Shown piece after piece: positions 34,976-47,400 of a stretch of 64,000 bases of DNA. Made by a program: the position numbers and the translations under genes. The stretch is from positions 8,714,967 to 8,778,966 of the forward strand of contig NC_051091.1 of assembly GCF_901709675.1 (NCBI RefSeq), read 5' to 3'. The stretch is from Syngnathus acus (lineage: Eukaryota > Chordata > Actinopteri > Syngnathiformes > Syngnathidae). The notes under the pieces were generated by a model. The model had not been told where the DNA came from. It did not search any database and was given only the letters and a program-made list of their open reading frames with translations. Numbering within the stretch: position 1 is the first letter of the stretch; every line of letters begins with the position of its first letter.

Positions 34976-36935
34976 ATGATCATCATCGTAGACCTGCTTC
35001 TGATGCTCATCGACCTGACCTACGCCATCCTGGCCGCAGTTGTCCAGACTTTTCTGCGCCCGAGGCTGAAGTGCATAGACGGGGAGCTGTGCCTGATCAC
35101 CGGGGCCGGGGGCGCCCTGGGCCGCCTGTTCGCCCTGGAGTTCGCCAAGGAGGGCGCCCGTCTGGTTTTATGGGACTGCAACGCGGCTGCCAATGAACGC
35201 ACCGCCCAGCTGGCCCGGGATCTTGGCGTCAAGGTGCACGCCTACACGGTGGATCTGTCGCGGCGGGAGAGCATCTACGAGGCGGCGGGGCGAGTGAGGA
35301 CGGAGGTCGGGGACGTGTCCATGTTGGTCAACAACGCGGGCGTTGTGGCTGGCAGGAGGCTGCTGGAATGCCCCGATGAGCTTCTGGAGCGCACCCTACT
35401 CGTCAACTGCCACGCTTTGTTCTGGGTGAGACGCGACTTTGATTGCAAAAAGGGCGTGATGCTCGGACGAGTATTTGCATGTCGTGCACTCTGCTGAACG
35501 CCAAAGTACAAAGTCAACTAAAAGTGACACGTGCTTCTGTTTATAGCGTTATGTATTTTAAGGTATCCGTGCTTTGTTTTAATATTTATTTTCTGACAAC
35601 TTTTTAGTTTTTATATCATGCATGGGGAATTTCTATTCTGACACAATTGAAGCGAGTAAAAGCCAAATGCAATCAGAAAAGAGCACAGATAAATGACTGA
35701 AGAATCTTCCTAGGCATTAATGTAATGTGGTTTCATGTTGGGGAAGCCATATGCAGCATTTACTCGCCTGACATGAGTTACATAACCTCTATTCAGTCGG
35801 TATTTGTGCACTAGAGTGTGAAGGGAGCAGCAACTCCATCACATCCCCAAGAGGCCTTAATGGTCAATGTATACAGCAAAGCTCATGGGTAAACGTTGCC
35901 CACCTCTGCTGTACAGTTCTGGTGCTCATGAGAACAACCAGTCTAAGCATGCGAGTCTATTGTTGATCCGCTTACAGCCCCGTGCTCAAATATGGAAGCT
36001 CATTATAACAGCACAACATATTCACATAGTGGACTTAGCAGTCACAACATTAGGTACACCAGCACTATCTTGTGACAAACAGTACGAGAGACATATGGTG
36101 TTCTTCTCATGTCATGTTCACAAATGACAATCAGTGGCACACGACAAGACTAACATTATCTTTCTAAACTCAGATGACCAAGGCCTTCCTGCCTCAGATG
36201 AAGGCAAAGAACCACGGTCACATCGTAACCGTTGCAAGTGCTCTTGGCCTCTTCAGCACTGCATGTGTGGAAGTAAGTAAAGCAAGGAGTCTCAACATGT
36301 GCTCAAGTCGTACCGATGATTTGAAAGGTTCTGACTGTACATTACAAGAAATGTTTGAAGGTATTGATGCTCTTCCTACAGGATTACTGTGCCAGTAAAT
36401 TTGGGGCAGTCGGTTTCCACGAGTCACTGACCCACGAGTTGTTAGCAGAAGAGCTGGATGGAATTAAAACCACGCTAATTTGCCCTTACATTGTGGACAC
36501 GGGGATGTTTGCAGGCTGCGAAATAAGGTGGAATACTACAGATCATTTTATTGTCCATCTGACCGTTATTTTAAGATCTAATCTCCAATTTTTAGGAAGG
36601 AGCTTCGCAGTCTAATCCCACCATTGGAGCCTCTGTACACCGTTCAGCAGTCCATGACAGCCATTTTGGCAGAACAGCAAATGATTTGCATCCCTCGCCT
36701 TATGTACATCCCGTTTTTGACACGAGCGTAAGTGCAGTCCACTTTTCACACAACCTGCTCAACATTTGAGGAGTAGGCGACAATTGATTGTGTTGTACTC
36801 TTTTCCCTTTGTAGTTTATTACCATGGGATGCAAATCTTGCCACATATCGCTTCATGGGAGGAGACAAATGTATGCTGCCCTTCATCAAGAACGTTGAAC
36901 AGAGGACATGTAATGGCCATATAAAATCATCATGA
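34976..36935 (+). CDS. rdh10-like: Retinol dehydrogenase 10-like short-chain dehydrogenase (SDR16C), five exons
   Basis: Predicted membrane-anchored, NAD(P)-dependent oxidoreductase of the RDH10 type, which converts all-trans-retinol to retinal, the first step of retinoic-acid synthesis. Exons: 34976-35425, 36174-36272, 36382-36527, 36596-36727, 36815-36935; all joins are in frame, 315 aa (human RDH10 341). Residues 1-27 form a hydrophobic N-terminal anchor. The Rossmann motif TGAGGALG is at 42-49, NNAG at 119-122, Asn144, Ser172, and YCASK at 185-189 with catalytic Tyr185 and Lys189. Blocks such as [28 protein letters not shown] and [10 protein letters not shown] follow RDH10 more closely than SDR16C5. 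It lacks the insert that lengthens RDH10 after the cofactor strand. Enzyme activity is inferred; it could be a diverged paralogue rather than the main rdh10. Confidence 0.92.
35426..36173 (+). other. rdh10-like intron 1
   Basis: 748-bp intron between exons 1 and 2. A short piece near 36,047-36,062 (ACATTAGGTACACCAG) resembles the TTAGGTACAC word of the 236-bp repeats. Nothing else was recognised. Confidence 0.6.
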
Positions 36936-37052
36936 GACTCCCGTCGTTGCTTCTACAATATTTAATATGCGTATTTTGTGTTGAAATGAAATGTGATTAC
37001 AACAGACTTTAAGTGACCGCTATTTTTACACGACATCTCAGGACTTGATAGC

Positions 37053-37058
37053 AATAAA
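37053..37058 (+). terminator. Polyadenylation signal, rdh10-like
   Basis: AATAAA lies 118 bases after the stop codon. A second AATAAA occurs near 37,117. Confidence 0.6.
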
Positions 37059-37273
37059 ACAGCAATTTTGTAGTCTCCATTTTGGTCTAGATTATAAAAC
37101 GAACATTTTGATGTCAATAAAAAGTCTGTAAAATACAGTTAAGATATTTTGACGTTGAGCAAGCCAATACTAGAGAATGTCAAATGATAATTTACATTTG
37201 AGATTGTGATGCGCAGACACAAGGGAGGAACCAAAGTGATACGGAGGCCAAATCTATACAAGTGCCTCTTTTT

Positions 37274-37279
37274 TTTATT
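37274..37279 (-). terminator. Polyadenylation signal, cse1l
   Basis: TTTATT on the + strand is AATAAA on the cse1l strand, about 410 bases past its stop. This puts the two convergent 3' ends within ~200 bp of each other. Confidence 0.5.
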
Positions 37280-37686
37280 CACAAAAAAAACAGTGTCAAA
37301 ACAAGCGAGAAATGACGAAAGCTACGGGAAACATGCAACACAAAATTCAAACATACAAAAAAAAAAAAAAGCCTAAATAAATTCAAAAGCTGGTGTTCAA
37401 TTTCCTTTGCTAGAGTTGTTGTAGGAAAAAGTGACTGATGGACTTCTGCACCTAATACTTTTCCAACTTTTTACTCACGACAAACGCAAGAGCTCAAAAA
37501 ACAAATCTGTAGGTGTTAGGCTAGCGTTTGGTCATGGTCTTTAAAATATTAAAAAAAAAAAAACAACCTAATCATTATAGTCTGAGGAAACCCATATTCA
37601 TGAATGATTACCTCTGGGGTGAATTCCACTGTTTGACGGCAGTCGTGTGTGTGAAGATTACAGCGTCTTTTTGTATTGAACAGCGT

Positions 37687-40600
37687 TCAAACCAGTTGCA
37701 CATTGGCTCCCTGTAAATAAGCCTGCAGGAACCGGAGGGCGTCTGCGTTAAGACTGCTACTGAGCATTGATGGAACCTACACACCAAAAAAAACCAATCA
37801 ATTAAAAACCTGCTCAAAATATTTAGCGCTCCATGACAAACATACCCTTCCTGGACAGGCTGTAGAAAGCTTGTGGAGCGAATGTGCCAACAAAATTTTC
37901 GGATTGCTGACAGCGTCTCCGATAGGGTCGTGCGCCTTCTTCCCGGCGAAAGCCAGCTGCGAGAAAGCCGTCTGATAGCCGGGCGTGTCTTCAATGTCAA
38001 TGAAATGCTCGTCATCGGGGATGCTGTCATCTTCAGGCAGCTCAAAGAGACCAATGAGGGCCTGGAGCAGTGGAGGCCTGACCCAACACATACTCAAATA
38101 ACTAGGTTGTACATTTAAAAGGATAGTATTTTTCCCAAATCTCGCAGAGTAAGCAAATGTTACTCCTGCAGCCATTATTTCAGAAAAAGACTCAAATAAG
38201 CGCTTTACCAAAGCTTGGTGTACTCAGTGTCCATCATGGCAGGACATTCGGTGAGGAGCTTTGTGATACCAACAGCACAGATCTTTTTCTCAACTGCTCC
38301 AGACACTTTCTGAACTTCTGGAATAATGATTTTCTCCAGGACCATACCAAACATTCTGGTAAAAACAGACAAGATTTAGGATTCATTGAATGGCATCAAT
38401 TGATATTCTATTTTGTACCGAGAGCTGAGTTGAGGTTATTATGAACACAATTCAAGATGTCATTTTGAGAAATGAGACCTTCAGCTATTGAAGGCTGAAA
38501 TATTTTTGGGCTGCAGCTCACGAGCGTAAAAATGCTGCAGTCAGCCCGATATGTACTGCGTAGAAAATATAACATGATAGAGGCAGCATGATTCAGTCAA
38601 TTTGAATCTTTTGAGACACCAAGATAATTATTGACTGATGTTTTCACCTCTAAACAAAAACGGAACTACCAGAGTCACATCAATGATGTTCAAATTAGAC
38701 TTACTTGGGCTGGATGCTGTCAAAAATCTCCTGGAGTGCAATAGCACCATACCTGACACAATACAGGTTGATAAATACCAAGAAACCTGTGAGTCCGACA
38801 TAGAAAGGAAGAATTTAGAACCCCATTCAATGAAATGAATGAAGCTTGATGACTCGACTCACTTTTGATGAATTTTGTGGTTTTGGAGCTTTGGAGTCTC
38901 TGGAAGAGCAAAATGAAGATCTGTTTTCTGTACTGAGTGAGGGATTCTCTGGCAAAACAACAGCAAAAAAAAGTGTCACAGTCAGTCAATCAGAGTCACC
39001 ACTCAAACATTCAAATAGGCTGAGCTGATTTACGGGGGCATGTGCTCGATGATGCTGTTGAGCAGGTAAAATCCTTGGTGGTCATTGGCCTTGGAGGCAA
39101 TAAGCTTTTGGAAAACACCAAGCAGTCCAGGCTGAGGAGAAAAAAATGAAAGTTAATGAATGAAATAAACAATGAAGTAAGTCAGATCATTAATATTTAT
39201 CTTTGGGGCCAGAGGGGACAGACATGCAACATTCTGGTTATCCGGCCGTTACGTACTATTTTATCAGCAGCAGATGCGGCAATAGTGGCTCCCCCCTTTT
39301 CCATGTAGGCCTGAAGCAGGCGCACCAGAGGGGGGATGTTGCCCGTGCGCTCCCACAACACAGGTTGCAGCAGGTGAGGGAATAACGCCATGTAGGCAGC
39401 GGGGATGGAGTTGGAATGCATCTCCAAGAGGAGAGACATCACTTGGAATACGTACGGCAAAAACTCTGCGGCAAAGCACAAAAAGTGAAAGTGAGCCTCA
39501 AATATGCACACCGAAAACGTCGATGGAGGAAACGGACCCTGAACATCGTTCTGGAGGATCTCCGTGAAAACTGGGAAGAGGGCTTCCTCGAAGCTGCCGA
39601 CGGTGGCGGGGTTAGCCTTGCAGGTGATCCGGACAGACAAGCAGAGAGACTCAAACAGGTAATGGTTAAAATGTGGCTTGCTGGGGTTCTGAAAGCGACA
39701 CATAAGGAAACTTTAGTGTACTGCAAATCCAAACAAGCGCTGTGTGTTCATAAAACAGATTACCTTGCTGACTAAAAGCAGCTTCTGAGTGAGCTGATCA
39801 ATCAGAGTGGGAATGTAAGGAACGATGGTTTCTTGGAGCAGGGAGAAGCTGCGCATAATGGCTTAATAAAAAAAAGCAGCATCAAATAACTGTGCCGATG
39901 CCTACGCGGTGAGAGTATAGAGAAGATCAAGTTGAGGATACCTTTCATGATGTATTCATTTTCTGATGAACCAGGAAGAGACATTGCCTTGAACAGGTTG
40001 GTAAGTAGCATGTCGCTAAACGGTGCCACCTCTACAGCGGTGATACTGAAAAGCAAGCAGTCAAAAAAAGAGGATTTCAACCACATTAACATTATTACCA
40101 GGACATGGAAGATGGCCATACATGACTCAACACTCACAGTGTTGTATTATTTGGGCCCCTCATCGTAAACAGCCTCTCCAAGGCGTGCGCGGCGTACGTG
40201 TGTTCCACAGTGCTCTCTGCCTGCAAGTGCGTTATCAAGAGGGGAACAGCCTGCAGCAGTTGCTCCTTAGGAAGCTGAAAGAGAAGCACGGGGTAAGTTA
40301 TTCAGCCTTGGGGGATGTGCGCACACCAAGGAGAAAGCAAGTTTGGGCATACCTGGCTTCGAAAGATCATCACGTACTTGATGGCATCTGCCTTCAACAC
40401 TGGGAATTCATTCACTGCAATGACATCATCAAGCCCCTTGTCAAAAGATGGACAGTAAGAATTGTATTTTGGCCACGCTATTTATTCAAGTATTAAGATG
40501 GTGAAAGTAACAAAACCTAAGCATTGCAGACACGTACAAGTGCATTATAAGGAGACCACATACCGTTAGGGGATTTTAGGTCTGTAAGAATGTGATTCAC

Positions 40601-43134
40601 AAAGAACTCAGTTAAATTCACCAGTTCGTTGGCTTGAGTTATTCCGTGCTGGGGAAAAAAAAAAGTCCATTATGTAAATGAAATCATTCAAGAAAACATT
40701 CACAAAAGCACCACCAATACCTTCTGCGTCTGTGCTTTGGATGCCAGTGATGTGACTAAATAGATGGCAGCGTCTTTGTGCTTCCAGTTCGCACCGGGGT
40801 TCTTTGCGTACTCAGCCAGCATGGAGCTCACGTATCCAGAGAAGATGGCGGTGACCGGGGCCTCGAAGAACTTACAAAGGCCTCTTACCAAGTCGCAAGC
40901 TGCCCTACGACGAGTGTCGATGTCTGAGAAGGGAAGAGGGCCGTACAGGAAAAAAAATGCATTGAATCACCACTTTAGGTCAGGTTAATGAGCAATAAAA
41001 ATAACATTTGGCGACAAACATCAATCCATCGGATAAGAAATTATTATACATAGAAAAAAAGGCAGTAATTTAATCTTTACCAGAGCCTTCAAGGTCCCTC
41101 CGGATGTATTCTTCAGAGTTATCTTCAAAAGCTTCCTCATCCGCACCTAATAAAATGTTGTGGACAAAAGTCACTAATAAAATTTCCACTTGTCCAAAAC
41201 TAGAAAGAAAACAGTCCCTTACTCCTGAACTCCATATTGGGCACGATGACCTTCTCGCAAATGCTCGTGAGTGTATTCTGATCCTCGAAAAGATTTTTGT
41301 AGTGTGGCCTTTCACAGACTGATGCCAAAAACTGGATGGCATTGCTCACAAGCTGCAACAAGAAAAAAATGGGTTGAATGTTGACACAAAAATGCAACCA
41401 AATGTTAGCGTGTAACCTTACCAGGTCATATTTAACCTCCCGGCCTGTAGAAACTAAAAGGTTCCAGATGGCAGTGACAAACCGAGGAAGATATGGCTGG
41501 AACTCTTCATCGTACTTCTGAGCATAAAGCGCAGCATTGTCACAAATCTGTGACTTGAGGAGCTCAAGGAGACCGGCTTCCTCCTCATCCTAAGAAATCG
41601 AAACAACAGACACTTTTAATCTCCTTTACGGGGAGTAAAATGTGAATTTAAGTCGAAACTTTCGACACGCTTACATCTGTTTGTAAAAGTTTATTATCCA
41701 AAGTCAGAAGTGCATGGAAATTGGTCATCCAGGTTTCCATGTTATCTTCAAAAAACTCTGGAAGGTCCTATTGAAGAAGAAAAAAAAAAAACACAATTTG
41801 GAGCCAGTGACAATCAATACATTGATGGGATACGTCTCGTAAGAAAGCACTGCATAAATAATGAAGACTTTGTTCTGAGAAGTTTTCTTTAAACTCAGAT
41901 ATATAAAGTGAACAAACCTGAAAGTTAAGACTGTAGAAAAGCTTGGAGATCAGCGTGAGCGAGGAGAAGAGGACTTTCAAGGCGTTGATATCAGTAGCAT
42001 GAGTCTGACACAACTCGATAGTTGCCTGCAACCCAAAAGAAGAGTCTCTAAAGTAACTCCCGACATGACTGGTTGGAAATTTTGTGCGCCACAACAAACC
42101 TTGAACAACTCCGTCAGCGGTAAGGCAAATGTTTCAAGAACTAGTTTGATCTCCAACCAAAGCTCATTTGACTTAAATTCATGACGGTACCTGAGAGGGA
42201 TAAACAAATAGGAGGCAAAGAAAGAGAGAAGCATCTCAGGACAATGCGGTTGGATAAAAGCTTGCACTGAAGGTGCAAGATTCTGTACATGGATTGATGA
42301 TTGTGGGATTTGCTAATCGTATTGGATTAGAATGCCAGCCAGAAATGAGCTTTACCTCTTAAAGAGAGAGTGTGCAGTGCGGAGCACTCCATTGATAATG
42401 TGGAAGTCTCCGCTTTGGAAACGGGTCACCATCTCTGTCAAAAGGTCAGGCCACTTCTGAGGGAAGTCTTCCCGTCCGATGATGCTGATAGCATCACTCA
42501 ACTGAAAAAGAAGAACCGACAGAAGCTTTGTCTCAAAACAGAAAAGAAGAAATGGTAGTCCTTAATTCACATTGTGATGGATTACCTGCTTCTGAATCTG
42601 TTCCGGACTACTAAGCATCAAATTAACAATGTTTGCTTTGACTGTGGTTCTGTCTTGTTCTGAAATTTTGTTCAGTTCATCTTCAACCTTTTGAGAAATA
42701 TCACACAATAAATCATAACGTTCATAGCAGACGCAGCGGCATCACTGACAAAATAATCAATCTAGTTGTCAAAACTCACAACGCGCCAGTTCCTTTTGAT
42801 GTAGTTTTTGAATGTAACAGCAGCGCAGACCCTAATAACATTGTCTTGGGACTTTTCCAGCAAAGTGAGGAGTAGTAAAGGGTAGTTCTGGTTTCCCTCA
42901 ACGGATTCAAGAAACCTTTCAGCTATGACAGAAGAAAGAATGCAAAGTAGCTGTTATGACCTGTTCAATGAGCATAGCAAATCATGTAAATATGTATTCA
43001 CATGAAAGTATGAGACTGTACTGTGCTTTTAACACTTTCTGAGTCTTACCTGGGCGACGCACTGTTGGGTCTGGGTTCAGTGTTTTTCTGAGGAACTCTG
43101 TGAGGGTTTGTAGGTTAGCATCATTCAGTTCCAT
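37687..43134 (-). CDS. cse1l: Exportin-2 (CSE1L/CAS), 24 coding exons, 971 aa
   Basis: Importin-beta-family karyopherin that, with RanGTP, returns importin-alpha from nucleus to cytoplasm. Exons in coding order: 43050-43134, 42780-42922, 42586-42687, 42356-42501, 42100-42190, 41918-42025, 41675-41767, 41422-41589, 41223-41352, 41081-41146, 40721-40923, 40564-40648, 40353-40414, 40138-40274, 39942-40045, 39764-39861, 39538-39688, 39257-39465, 39034-39131, 38863-38948, 38705-38786, 38209-38355, 37846-38077, 37687-37776. They sum to 2,916 nt with no frameshift, the same length as human CSE1L. The start MELNDANLQTLTEFLRKTL fits the importin-beta N-terminal domain. HEAT-repeat blocks such as YRHEFKSNELW, CERPHYKNLFEDQNTLTSIC, SSENEYIMK and ALFPHLLQPVLWERTGNIP follow. 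The C-terminus is LQAYLQGANVQLV. It is tail-to-tail with the rdh10-like gene. Confidence 0.98.
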
Positions 43135-43820
43135 GGTTGCTCCTGGAAAGAAGATCATGAGTGAGTCACTATGAAGCACAATACAATAATAGAATACTTC
43201 ATGTTATCTATCAATTGGTGTCAGTGTTAAGTTGTTCAGGGCTCCAGACTGCCCTTAAATAGCGGCATTTGCGTGAAGACACAGCGGATTCAATTCAACG
43301 TTAAGGCTCGCGTTTATCTAAATAAACACTATGTCTCAAATACACGAGCGATCAGGCCAAAATTGTACAGTTCTTTTGACCCCTAAGCATTGATTACCAC
43401 TTATCATTCAAACATTGAACCTATAGCTCTGACGTTAGCTTGCTAGCAGCTAACCTAGCAACATGCTACACTCCTGCAGTCATTCAGCTGGCCCTGCTGA
43501 CTTCAGATCAGTTTCACGTTTAAACGTTATCTAGACTGAAAAGGCTCTTTTTGTACAGGGTGGTGTGAAAATGTAAGATTTTAAACTGTGTTTAATTTGA
43601 ATGCAATGCTACAATGCCGCGAGACAAATCATCTGAGCAGCATGGAGTGTCAGGTCCTGTAAATAGAACCACGGCTAGCCATAGCGCTAAGTTGCTAATA
43701 CAAGGGATAAAGTTAGCTCATTCCTCAGCGACACGCCTTTTATAGCAATCTAATCGCCAATGAGCCCAGTGTATGTTTTTGACGTCTCCGTCACTCTTAA
43801 TAAAGATAATACAGTCTTAC

Positions 43821-43900
43821 CGTCACTGTGACTTTCTTTTCAATTGTCAGTGTGAGACGCAGCGGTATAACACACACACTGCACGTTCGTGCTCGCCGTG
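43821..43900 (-). other. cse1l: Probable cse1l non-coding first exon
   Basis: On the minus strand the sequence before 43,821 ends GTCACAGTGACG followed by a GTAAGA donor. The coding exon begins with an acceptor (CTTTCCAG, near 43,142) a few bases before its ATG. The 5' limit is approximate. The intron 43,145-43,820 contains nothing recognisable. Confidence 0.5.
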
Positions 43901-44474
43901 CCAGCTTTCAAACGTCTTGAGCAAAAAGGAACTGCGCGGTCACACAACTGCGCCTGCGCACATGGCAACCACTGGCGATAGCTACGCCCCTAGTTCACAA
44001 TGACTCGCGTCTTGACAGCACAAAAAATATATATTTCTTCCGTTATGAAATGACTGACTATGAGAAATAATGTCACAAATTCATAATTGAAACAAGAGTG
44101 TCATTGTTGGCACTCCATGTCGTACTAAAACTTGCACTTGTAATTTGAGGCAAATAAAACTGAAACTTGGTCACAACCAGGCAACTTTGTTTTTTTAATC
44201 CATTTCCATGAAACAAACATGAAATGAAAACAGACAAATGTAACGCTTTATAATTGCGAAATCACAAAGGCATTCATCACAGAATGATGGTTTGAACAAT
44301 ATTGCACTTGGAACAGTACATCTTAATGTTAAATGAAAAATTGCTTCCACAAGCAACCTCTATAAACATAAACACATCTCATTAATCATAACAACACAAA
44401 GTCAACACTTTTAGTGAGCATAACCGCATCCTTGTTTTACAGGTCTGGGAACAGAGGCTCAAATTGTGAGCATG
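43901..44474. other. Intergenic cse1l promoter side and pbrm1 3' UTR
   Basis: The ~570 bp between the cse1l 5' end and the pbrm1 stop codon must contain the cse1l promoter and the pbrm1 3' UTR. No TATA box is evident. CpGs and a GCGCCTGCGCA-type word (43,950-43,960), similar to an NRF1 site, are present. Confidence 0.45.
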
Positions 44475-47400
44475 CTACAAGTTGTGTGTGTAGCGAATAT
44501 TCAAAGTATCTCGTAGCATCAGGTCACGCAGTCGCCAAAGTGCATCAGCCATTGTCTTGTGGGCCCCTTTACTCTTCAGCCAGTGGGATGGCAGTTTACT
44601 TTCCTGCTCTTTTGTCAGGCGCACATCTTGTTTTTTAACTAAAAGGCAAATATACAGTCATATGAGTCGATTGCTTATGGATTTATGACAAGCAAAAAGA
44701 CTGACCTGAAAGTGTATGGTCCCACTTGCTCACGGTAGATGATTCCGCTGTTAGACCCTCTATGTAGCTGAGGTAAGCGTCAGAGTGGAGAAGCCTCTGA
44801 GACTTGGCTGGAGGGGACACAAACAACGGGGTGGAGGGCTGTTGAAGGGCAGCCTGCCCCATCTGGCCTTGTCCTGGGTACGCCGGTGGAGCTTGTTGAC
44901 CAGGACCCGTCTAAAAATCAATACAATGAAATAATGTGCAAAGACAACATTTCTTTACCACCAGTAGAAGTGAAATTATTATTTTCCGAGCTTATACATT
45001 ACCTGAGATCCGAGAATGTTCCCTGCGCCTGTTTCACCCCCAATACCGTTGATGCCTGTGACATTCATTACAAAAACAAAGACTCACAAAACCCATGACC
45101 GCAATTCAATCAATGTTGTCTTGGCAACATCGCAAATCTCAGGAACGCCAATAATCAACATTTAATGCTTGCTCGGTAATTTCCTTGAAATAAGATTGAG
45201 GTAATCAAAAAAATGAGTTTGACTAAATGACATCCTGTAATCAGTCGGTCATCATTAACTAAAGGTCACGGCCTATTGGTACAGGTAGCCCCTCCGGCAA
45301 AGTCAGATTGGCAGACAGGAAGCAAGTGTGTGGCAAGCGGGGTGGCTAGGACAGCACTCTTACCAAAATATGGCATTCCAGGGAACTCAGGCATAACAAG
45401 CAGAGGATGCTGGGGATATAAAGGCTCCCCTGTGAGCTGTGCTGGTACGCCAGTCATACTAGCCATTCCAGCCGAGCGACATGCACTCGTCATAGCGTCT
45501 TAAACATGAAGAGCAGCAAAACAAAACACAGACAACATGCAAGCATGCATCATGTTAATTAATATGCACCTGTATGTTCTTTACTCTTAGTGAATGCAAA
45601 ATTAATATGACTAAAATGGAAACAAAAAAATCACAAGCACTACTTTGAAGCCCTTCTTGCCAAGGGATAATTTCATAGATGATTGTGTTATTGAGCAGGA
45701 CGAAGAGAGGCATGCAACAACACTTAACATGTTCCTCGGTTTTGGATAAAGAAAAACAAATATGATGTAATACAATGTGAGTAAATCAAGCAGGGAAGCT
45801 TGTTATTCCAGCCCTCTACGGTTTTACTGGGAATCCATCTGCATCTTTGAGGGGTTACCTGACACAGGCGTCAAGCTGGGATTTAGCATCCCCATGGGGG
45901 TTGGAGCAGGCACCACTCCTATCAGTGCCCCTACTGGGGTACCTGCTCTCGGGGATGTCATGTACTGGCTCCTGTCGCGCTCCTGCTGCTCGGCCACTTT
46001 GGCTGCTCGCTCTGCAACGGCATCAAGAACAAATGTGACATCTGAGCAATCATTGAACGCATTCCTTCTCGGCCTTCTTCACCTTCATATTCTGCTTTCC
46101 GGGAACCTTCCAGGTTCCGCCACTCTGTGCCGACGAGGCGGCTCAACTCGCCAAAGGAGTAGTCCGGGTGGCGAGCTTTAATGACGGCTCGCATCTCGCT
46201 GCTGAACAGGATGTAGCCGCTCATGTTGATCTTCCGCTTTGAGCCCTCCTTCTTGGAAAGACCCTTTAGAGATTTGGTTGACTGTGTACACACGGGAGAT
46301 CAAATCACACAAAAAGTTCATTCTTTGATGCATTTAATCAACCCACAACAGGCCTGACCTGCGGGGGAGCGTATGTCATTATATCCATGTCGCCACACAA
46401 GGAAGAATGCATCCGAGGAAGAGAATGATCAAGCTCGCTGTCATCATCACCGAGCTCCTCCAGTTCCTCATCAGTCATATCGGCAAATTTAGCTTCCAGT
46501 TCCTCAATTTTCCTGTCCAGCAACGGTGATGGCTCCTTTTGGGGAACTATAAGCTTCCTACGTGGGAAAAACATAGCTCAATATATTCACACAGTACAAA
46601 TCCCTGAATGGAACAAAAGAGATTTTTGTTGTCTTATGAAATTAAAAACTATGATGCAAAACAAAGCCAATATTCTACTGCGCTAAAAACGTCATCAACA
46701 AAAAAATCTTTTGGCCATTTTTGAGATCTCAAGTACTGTTGGCGTATATGAATGCAGACATCTTTTTGGTATTGTTACCTAAAATAATAGATTTCATCCT
46801 CCACCACCTTTGCAGATGATGAAAAACGCTTCAGTCCTTTGAACCGCTTCATTTGCTTCTCACTTTCAATGTAGCGACTTTCACAGAGCAGGACATTGGC
46901 TTCAGGCACTTCAGTTGGCCGACAAGAGAGATACTCTTTGAAGGACGACACCACACACTTCCCTGCGAGGCAAGAAATATGCATATGGAATGCACAACTG
47001 AAATTAATATCGGACTAATTACGGTGTCGAGATGAAGGTCACCTATGATGCAGGTCATGGGACAAGCCTCTTCAAGGTTGCTCAGGAAAACTTCTTTCTT
47101 GTAGAACATTTTAGTGGGCTCGTGTTCCGTTTCCTCTGGATGGATGAAGATTGGACCGAAAAAATAGCCGGCTCCGTCGCGCATCCACATTTTTTCAATC
47201 CTGTGCAGCAAAGTTTAAACTTCTTGTTAGAGAGCAATTGACTGTTTTTGCTATATTTGTAATTGTTCCATGGCTCTATGTGAAACAGTTGCTGTAAAAT
47301 AATTTTGTATTTAAATATGCATTTACTCCACCTGGCCACACGATGGCGCACAAGTCCATGAGATGCAATGTAGACGCAGTCGCCCACTTTCAGCCACAAG

